Below are positions 31,754 to 35,695 of a DNA stretch of 35,695 nt, in pieces. The position numbers and the translations under genes were made by a program. Location: NCBI GenBank assembly GCA_021159005.1, contig JAGGSN010000076.1:1-35695 (forward strand), given 5' to 3'. The notes beneath the pieces are model-generated. The model did no database searches and had not been told where the DNA came from. It saw only the letters and a program-made list of their open reading frames with translations. The DNA comes from Candidatus Zixiibacteriota bacterium. GTDB taxonomy: Bacteria > Zixibacteria > MSB-5A5 > UBA10806 > 4484-95. Every line of letters begins with the position of its first letter. Positions within the stretch are counted from its first letter, which is position 1.

Positions 31754-34102
31754 ATGAAAAGAATTTTAATTTGCGTGTTAGTATGCCTGCTAAACGTTGT
31801 CTTCTGTTATGCTCAATTGACGCCAGCCCAAAAAGAACTGTTTGAAAAATACGATAATAAAAGAAGCGTACGGGACACCGAAACCGAAAAATATTCATCG
31901 CCGGAAATCTATGAAATTGATGATGACACAACGAAGATTTTTAATAACGAAAAATTGTCTGATAAGGAGAAAGAAAAGCTTAAAAGACATGACTTTTTAA
32001 CTGATTGTGAAGATTCCGGTGAAGTAAAGGAGCCGGAACTCAAGCTTTTTGGCCATGACATTTTCAATGATGTCGATTTGTCGTTTATTCCAAACCCTTA
32101 TGATTTACCGCCTGATGGTTATGTTTTAGGACCGGGCGACAATATTATTGTCAATGTCTGGGGGCGGGCTGATTTGGAGCTGAATCTTACAATTGACCGT
32201 GAAGGCAGGATTTTTATCCCGAAAATTGGCGAACTAACAGCCTCGGGTCTTACGCTTACACAACTTACGCAAAGACTTAAAAAAAGCCTCAATGAAGTTT
32301 ACTCCGATAATCAGCTCTCGATATCATACGGCAAACTTCGCCAGATAACCGTATATATATTCGGTGAGGTTAATAAGCCGGGCGGTTATACGGTTTCCTC
32401 GCTTTCCAATCTTCTTCATGCTCTTTATACAGCCGGAGGAATAACCGAAAACGGCAGCCTTCGCAATATCAAACTTATTCGCAATACCAAAGTTGTCAAT
32501 AGCTATGATTTATATGACCTTCTATTAAAAGGAGATAGCAGCAAAGGTTTAAAACTGTTATCAGGCGATGTTGTCTATGTACCAGTAAATGGGCCGCTGG
32601 CAGCAATAGCCGGCGAGGTGAAACGTCCGGCAATATATGAATTATCAAGCAATGAAACAATAGTCGAGGCGATTGAACTGGCAGGCGGCATCAAACCGGA
32701 GGCTTATTTGCAGTCGGTCGGTTTGGATAGAATCGGGCCAAATGACAGCCGAATATTAAAAGACTTGAATCTTGCTGATAGCAATAATACCGAATTAAAC
32801 AATATAAAACTTCAGGATGGCGATAAAGTTACGGTTTATTCCATCTATGATTTTCATGAGAACCGGGTTTTTCTGTCAGGTCATGTCAAACATCCGGGTT
32901 CGTATGGTATAAATGATACGATGAGAATATCACATCTAATAGCTAAAGGAGAACAACTTAAGGAAAATGTCTATTTAGATAGAGCAGATCTGTTCAGAAT
33001 TAAAAGCGATGGTTCGCAGTCTATTATCCCAATCAATTTGGAGGATATTCTTAATAATGAAAATGATTGCGATATTTTGCTCGCGCCATTTGACAGCTTA
33101 GTGATTTATTCTTTCGCTGATATTGCGAGAACTAAATATGTCAGTATAGGCGGAGAGGTTAAAAAACCCGATAAGTATAAATTATACAACCAGATGAAGC
33201 TTTCGGATTTGATATTTTTAGCTGGCAATCTGACCAAACAAGCTTATTTGGTTCAATGCGAAGTGGCTCGGGTTAATCCCGGCAAAGCAGCTGATATTAT
33301 GCTTATTGATCTTGAGGATATATTGAATAACAAGAAGCCTGAAGCTGATATTTTGCTCAAAGAGGATGATCATGTTTTCATCCGTCAAATCCCCGACTGG
33401 CAGCCAATTGAAATTGTTACTATAGAGGGAGAAGTGTTTTTCCCGGGCAAATATGCTATCAAGGATAAAGATGAAAGACTATCGGATTTAATCGCCAGAG
33501 CCGGTGGAATTACGCCAACTGCCTTTCCCGAGGGAGCATTGTATTACCGTAAAACAATTGAAAAAAATATCTCAAAGCGGAATATTGGCCAGATAATTCA
33601 AAACACTCAAGAAGCTTATTATGATTCTACCGGAAGTATAAAAACGGAAACGCAGGTAAAGTTTAACCCCTCACAATTGAATCGGATAATAATTGACTTG
33701 CCGGAAATGTTGAAAAATCACGGCAGTCCTCTCGATATTGTTTTGGCGGATTCGGATTATATCTTTATACCTAAATATCCCTCCGGCGTCCAGATAATCG
33801 GCGCCGTTGCGGCAAATGGAACTATTTCCTTTATAAAAAATAAAAAATCGCAATACTATATCGAACGGGCAGGAGGCTGCACTCCGGATGGCGACAAGTC
33901 TGAACTGCGGCTCGTGAAGCCTAATGGCATGGTCTTTTACGGCCGCAAGGCGCGAAACGCTAAAATCCAATTAGGGGATGCCATAGTAATCCCCTCAAAG
34001 ATTAAACGGAAAACTAATTGGGGCAAAATCCTGACCACTTCAGCTACCATAATTGGCACAATGGCAACGACAGCTCTTGTTATAGATAGATTAAATGAAT
34101 AA
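31754..34102 (+). CDS. Polysaccharide export protein with Poly_export and multiple SLBB domains
   Basis: About 782 residues; the ATG has GGGAAGG ~4 bases upstream and starts a signal peptide (MKRILICVLVCLLNVVFCYA). An in-frame TTG 18 bases upstream is less likely. After a charged linker comes a Poly_export domain (PDGYVLGPGDNIIVNVWG, LNLTIDREGRIFIPKIGEL, LTLTQLTQRLKKSL). About five to six SLBB-like beta-grasp repeats follow, each with a form such as V-x-I-x-GEV-x-x-PG-x-Y and L-x-x-L-I-x-x-AGG. A hydrophobic stretch near the C-terminus (TTSATIIGTMATTALVI) may be a membrane helix. It resembles Wza-type outer-membrane secretins for capsule or exopolysaccharide but is about twice the length of E. 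coli Wza. Genes for chain-length control or glycosyltransferases, if linked, lie beyond the window. Confidence 0.88.
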   Translation: MKRILICVLVCLLNVVFCYAQLTPAQKELFEKYDNKRSVRDTETEKYSSPEIYEIDDDTTKIFNNEKLSDKEKEKLKRHDFLTDCEDSGEVKEPELKLFGHDIFNDVDLSFIPNPYDLPPDGYVLGPGDNIIVNVWGRADLELNLTIDREGRIFIPKIGELTASGLTLTQLTQRLKKSLNEVYSDNQLSISYGKLRQITVYIFGEVNKPGGYTVSSLSNLLHALYTAGGITENGSLRNIKLIRNTKVVNSYDLYDLLLKGDSSKGLKLLSGDVVYVPVNGPLAAIAGEVKRPAIYELSSNETIVEAIELAGGIKPEAYLQSVGLDRIGPNDSRILKDLNLADSNNTELNNIKLQDGDKVTVYSIYDFHENRVFLSGHVKHPGSYGINDTMRISHLIAKGEQLKENVYLDRADLFRIKSDGSQSIIPINLEDILNNENDCDILLAPFDSLVIYSFADIARTKYVSIGGEVKKPDKYKLYNQMKLSDLIFLAGNLTKQAYLVQCEVARVNPGKAADIMLIDLEDILNNKKPEADILLKEDDHVFIRQIPDWQPIEIVTIEGEVFFPGKYAIKDKDERLSDLIARAGGITPTAFPEGALYYRKTIEKNISKRNIGQIIQNTQEAYYDSTGSIKTETQVKFNPSQLNRIIIDLPEMLKNHGSPLDIVLADSDYIFIPKYPSGVQIIGAVAANGTISFIKNKKSQYYIERAGGCTPDGDKSELRLVKPNGMVFYGRKARNAKIQLGDAIVIPSKIKRKTNWGKILTTSATIIGTMATTALVIDRLNE

Positions 34103-34144
34103 TTGCAAGAAGATGACTTGATGATAAAATAATGAGGCGTATTT

Positions 34145-35311
34145 ATGAAAAAATATTTAGTTAAGGCAGCCCCGCATATATTTGATATGGAGGAACCGGA
34201 AAATGGCTTATCGGCGGCAATATCAGGTTTGGAGGAAGAAACATTTTTAAGGCTTAACCATAATGAGGCAACTGTTACTCCCTCGCCTTTGGTTGCTCGG
34301 GCAATTTCAGAATCGTTGAACAGCTTATCATTGAACCATTATCCTGATTTCAGGTCGAAAAAACTGCGCACCAAATTATCAAATTACACTGGTGTCGAGG
34401 CTAATTGCATAGCCTGTTATTCTGGCATGTCAACAGCTTTAGATACTTTAGTTAGAACCTATCTTCAACCGGGCGATGAAGCGATAACTGATTGGCCAGC
34501 CGAAAGGATGTTTAAAGAATACGCTGTTGGCGCGGGCGCCAGAGTAATTTCAGCAAAACAAACTGATTCTTTTAAGGGTAATATTGAAGAAATAACCGCT
34601 TATATAACCTCCAAAACAAAGCTTATATATTTGCCTAATCCAAACAGCATTTCAGGTTCGATAATTACTGAGGCAGGGATAGTATTTCTGCTCTCTTATG
34701 CCAAAAACGTATTAGTGGTTATCGATGAATCATATTTTGAGTTTTATGGCTTATCAGTAGTCGATTTGATTGCAAAATATTCCAACCTGACAGTTATCAG
34801 AACCTTTTCCAAAGCGTTCGCCTTAGCCGGATGTGATGTTGCCTATCTTTTAACAGATGCGGATAACCTGCAGCATATTAACAGACTCGGATACTATAAG
34901 GGACCTGATGCCTTAGCTCAGATTGCTGCAGAGGCGGCTATTGATGATATTAACTATACTGCCAATTATGTTCATTTAATCAATGAATCGAAAAAAATGC
35001 TGTCCGAAAATCTGACAAGATTTGGATATGACTTCAGAATAACCCCGGCAAATTTCTTCCTGCTGAAAATTAATGATATTAATAATTTAACAGAAACGCT
35101 GACAGAAAATAAAATATTTATAAACAATCTTCTCGGCATTCCTGGGTTCGATAATTATGTAAGAATTACTATCGGCACACCATCACAAACCGGAGTTTTA
35201 TTGGATATTTTAGCAAAATCAGCAAGCGGGCAAATAAAAAGTTCTGGTAAAAAACCAAACAGAATAAAAGTATCCAAGGCAAACCAAAAAGAACTTGAAG
35301 CGACTCATTAA
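34145..35311 (+). CDS. HisC-like PLP-dependent aminotransferase
   Basis: 388 residues of fold-type I aminotransferase class I/II, closest in pattern to histidinol-phosphate aminotransferase. Visible are FLRLNHNEATVTPSPLV, HYPDFRSKKLRTKLS, the phosphate-site SGMSTALDTLVR, the LPNPNSISGSII equivalent of NPNxPTG, VVIDESYFEFYG, and TFSKAFALAGCDVAYLL with the PLP lysine. A basic C-terminal tail of ~25 residues (SSGKKPNRIKVSKANQKE) is additional to the usual enzyme. GAGGCG precedes the ATG, 42 bases after the SLBB gene, so the two may be co-transcribed. No other his gene is near, so a role in nucleotide-sugar or amino-acid chemistry for the exported polymer is as likely as histidine synthesis. Confidence 0.82.
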   Translation: MKKYLVKAAPHIFDMEEPENGLSAAISGLEEETFLRLNHNEATVTPSPLVARAISESLNSLSLNHYPDFRSKKLRTKLSNYTGVEANCIACYSGMSTALDTLVRTYLQPGDEAITDWPAERMFKEYAVGAGARVISAKQTDSFKGNIEEITAYITSKTKLIYLPNPNSISGSIITEAGIVFLLSYAKNVLVVIDESYFEFYGLSVVDLIAKYSNLTVIRTFSKAFALAGCDVAYLLTDADNLQHINRLGYYKGPDALAQIAAEAAIDDINYTANYVHLINESKKMLSENLTRFGYDFRITPANFFLLKINDINNLTETLTENKIFINNLLGIPGFDNYVRITIGTPSQTGVLLDILAKSASGQIKSSGKKPNRIKVSKANQKELEATH

Positions 35312-35416
35312 TCCGAAGAGGATTATTGGCGCATAATAAATTCAATATTGCCGGGATATATAATTCAATTGTAATCTCGGCAACTTGCTGTCTGTATATT
35401 TATTAATTACCTTGTA

Positions 35417-35439
35417 CTGTCGGAAGTTACTTCCGACAG
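35417..35439. repeat. Perfect 23-bp palindrome
   Basis: Arms CTGTCGGAAGT and ACTTCCGACAG around a single T. It lies ~105 bases after the aminotransferase stop. No T-run follows, so a terminator role is doubtful. Confidence 0.85.
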
Positions 35440-35453
35440 CTCTGACAGAAGAG

Positions 35454-35468
35454 TCCGCCTATGGCGGA
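35454..35468. repeat. TCCGCC-TAT-GGCGGA palindrome
   Basis: TCCGCCTATGGCGGA, a variant of the palindrome family, followed by AAAATTTATGAATAATGC, which resembles the flank of the copies at 24985 and 27094. Confidence 0.8.
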
Positions 35469-35493
35469 TTAAAATTTATGAATAATGCAGAAT

Positions 35494-35528
35494 CACTACT
35501 GTCCGGCCTTTTGTCCGCCTTAGGCGGA
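35494..35528 (-). repeat. Dispersed repeat word copy 3 joined to a palindrome
   Basis: CACTACTGTCCGGCCTTTT (35494-35512) is the reverse complement of the word at 185-203. It is followed one base later by the palindrome TCCGCCTTAGGCGGA (35514-35528). At the left edge of the window the same two elements also lie close together (185-203 and 230-244). Confidence 0.85.
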
Positions 35529-35548
35529 TGCTTTAATGATGTCATGTC

Positions 35549-35650
35549 ATTCCCAACACTGCCCGCATCATTCCCAACACTGCCCGCGTTATTCCCACAC
35601 TGCCCGCGTTATTCCCACACTGCCCGCGTTATTCCCACACTGCCCGCGTC
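35549..35650 (+). repeat. Five short tandem repeats of 20-21 bases
   Basis: Units: ATTCCCAACACTGCCCGC plus three bases (35549-35569 and 35570-35590, 21 bases each), then ATTCCCACACTGCCCGCGTT and near-copies of 20 bases at 35591-35610, 35611-35630 and 35631-35650. The first A of ATTCCC in the sixth position begins a different element. There is no repeat-spacer pattern. Confidence 0.9.
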
Positions 35651-35671
35651 ATTCCCAACTTGATTGGGAAT
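35651..35671. repeat. ATTCCCAA...TTGGGAAT inverted repeat
   Basis: Arms ATTCCCAA and TTGGGAAT around CTTGA, preceded by CGTC and followed by CCAGAG. The form GTCATTCCC...GGGAATCCAG is one I recall from dispersed repeats in other genomes. The window's first bases (GGGGGAATGAC) look like the reverse end of a similar element. Confidence 0.75.
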
Positions 35672-35695
35672 CCAGAGATTGGTCATGCCGATACC

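Larger units (their letters stand above)
35312..35695. other. Right-edge intergenic region with several repeats
   Basis: No gene is supported. It contains a perfect 23-bp palindrome (35417-35439), two TCCGCC...GGCGGA palindromes (35454 and 35514), reverse copy 3 of the AAAAGGCCGGACAGTAGTG word, five short tandem repeats (35549-35650) and a terminal inverted repeat (35651-35671). An open frame through the tandem repeats gives only a repetitive Pro-rich peptide. Confidence 0.75.

Noticed and set aside
35417-35439. Intrinsic terminator after the aminotransferase
   Set aside because: The palindrome is perfect but no run of T follows on either strand, and it lies over 100 bases after the stop. 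It is listed only as a repeat.
35549-35650. Possible CRISPR array or Pro-rich coding repeat
   Set aside because: Units follow each other directly without spacers. The open frame across them yields only a low-complexity peptide and depends on unit lengths that are not multiples of three.

Overview
The window looks like part of a chromosome from an uncultured Gram-negative bacterium of the FCB group, most likely candidate phylum Zixibacteria or a close relative. This is inference from four things. A secreted beta-propeller protein ends in a type IX-style C-terminal sorting domain (YPNPFNE...). A second exported protein ends in dockerin-like repeats of the 'GDINGD...GSDITYGVRYF' kind. Several genes encode outer-membrane proteins. 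The intergenic gaps are packed with dispersed palindromic repeats. I see no tRNA or rRNA gene, no prophage, no transposase and no CRISPR array.

Layout. Positions 1-461 are a repeat-bearing gap, followed by a secreted propeller protein (462-1937, +). A complete recC-recB-recD operon runs on the minus strand (10699 to 2013). A divergent hflK-hflC pair (11005-12932, +) is followed by an exported class II glutamine-amidotransferase-like protein with dockerin-like repeats (13074-14318, +). A minus-strand group holds a methyltransferase, a VanZ-like membrane protein with an added extracytoplasmic domain, and an ArfB-type ribosome rescue hydrolase (16591 to 14333).

The most notable locus is 16945-21666 (+), a tightly packed five-gene operon. 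It has the poly-gamma-glutamate synthase genes pgsB and pgsC and the accessory gene pgsW, then a periplasmic protein of unknown family built from two copies of one domain, then an outer-membrane beta-barrel. The known membrane ligase parts are thus joined to what looks like a periplasm and outer-membrane branch, suggesting a Gram-negative route for making and exporting poly-gamma-glutamate or a similar polymer.

After a gap with a three-unit ~100-bp tandem repeat come queG, an Rrf2/IscR-like regulator, a PP-loop tRNA-thiolation-like enzyme and a SlyD-like FKBP isomerase (all +). On the minus strand are an atypical SDR epimerase and a five-gene operon: a GlmU-like uridylyltransferase without its acetyltransferase half, a small surface protein, a LytR_C protein, rsfS and rho. 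panD stands alone (-). The right end carries a Wza/SLBB polysaccharide-export protein and a HisC-like aminotransferase (+), then short tandem repeats up to the window edge.

The gaps share a family of dispersed elements, some nested in others: the palindrome TCCGCCTNAGGCGGA and variants, a GGCAGGTC...GACCTGCC hairpin, the word AAAAGGCCGGACAGTAGTG, and a ~57-bp block present twice. All functional statements come from reading the sequence and recalling family features; no database search was possible.
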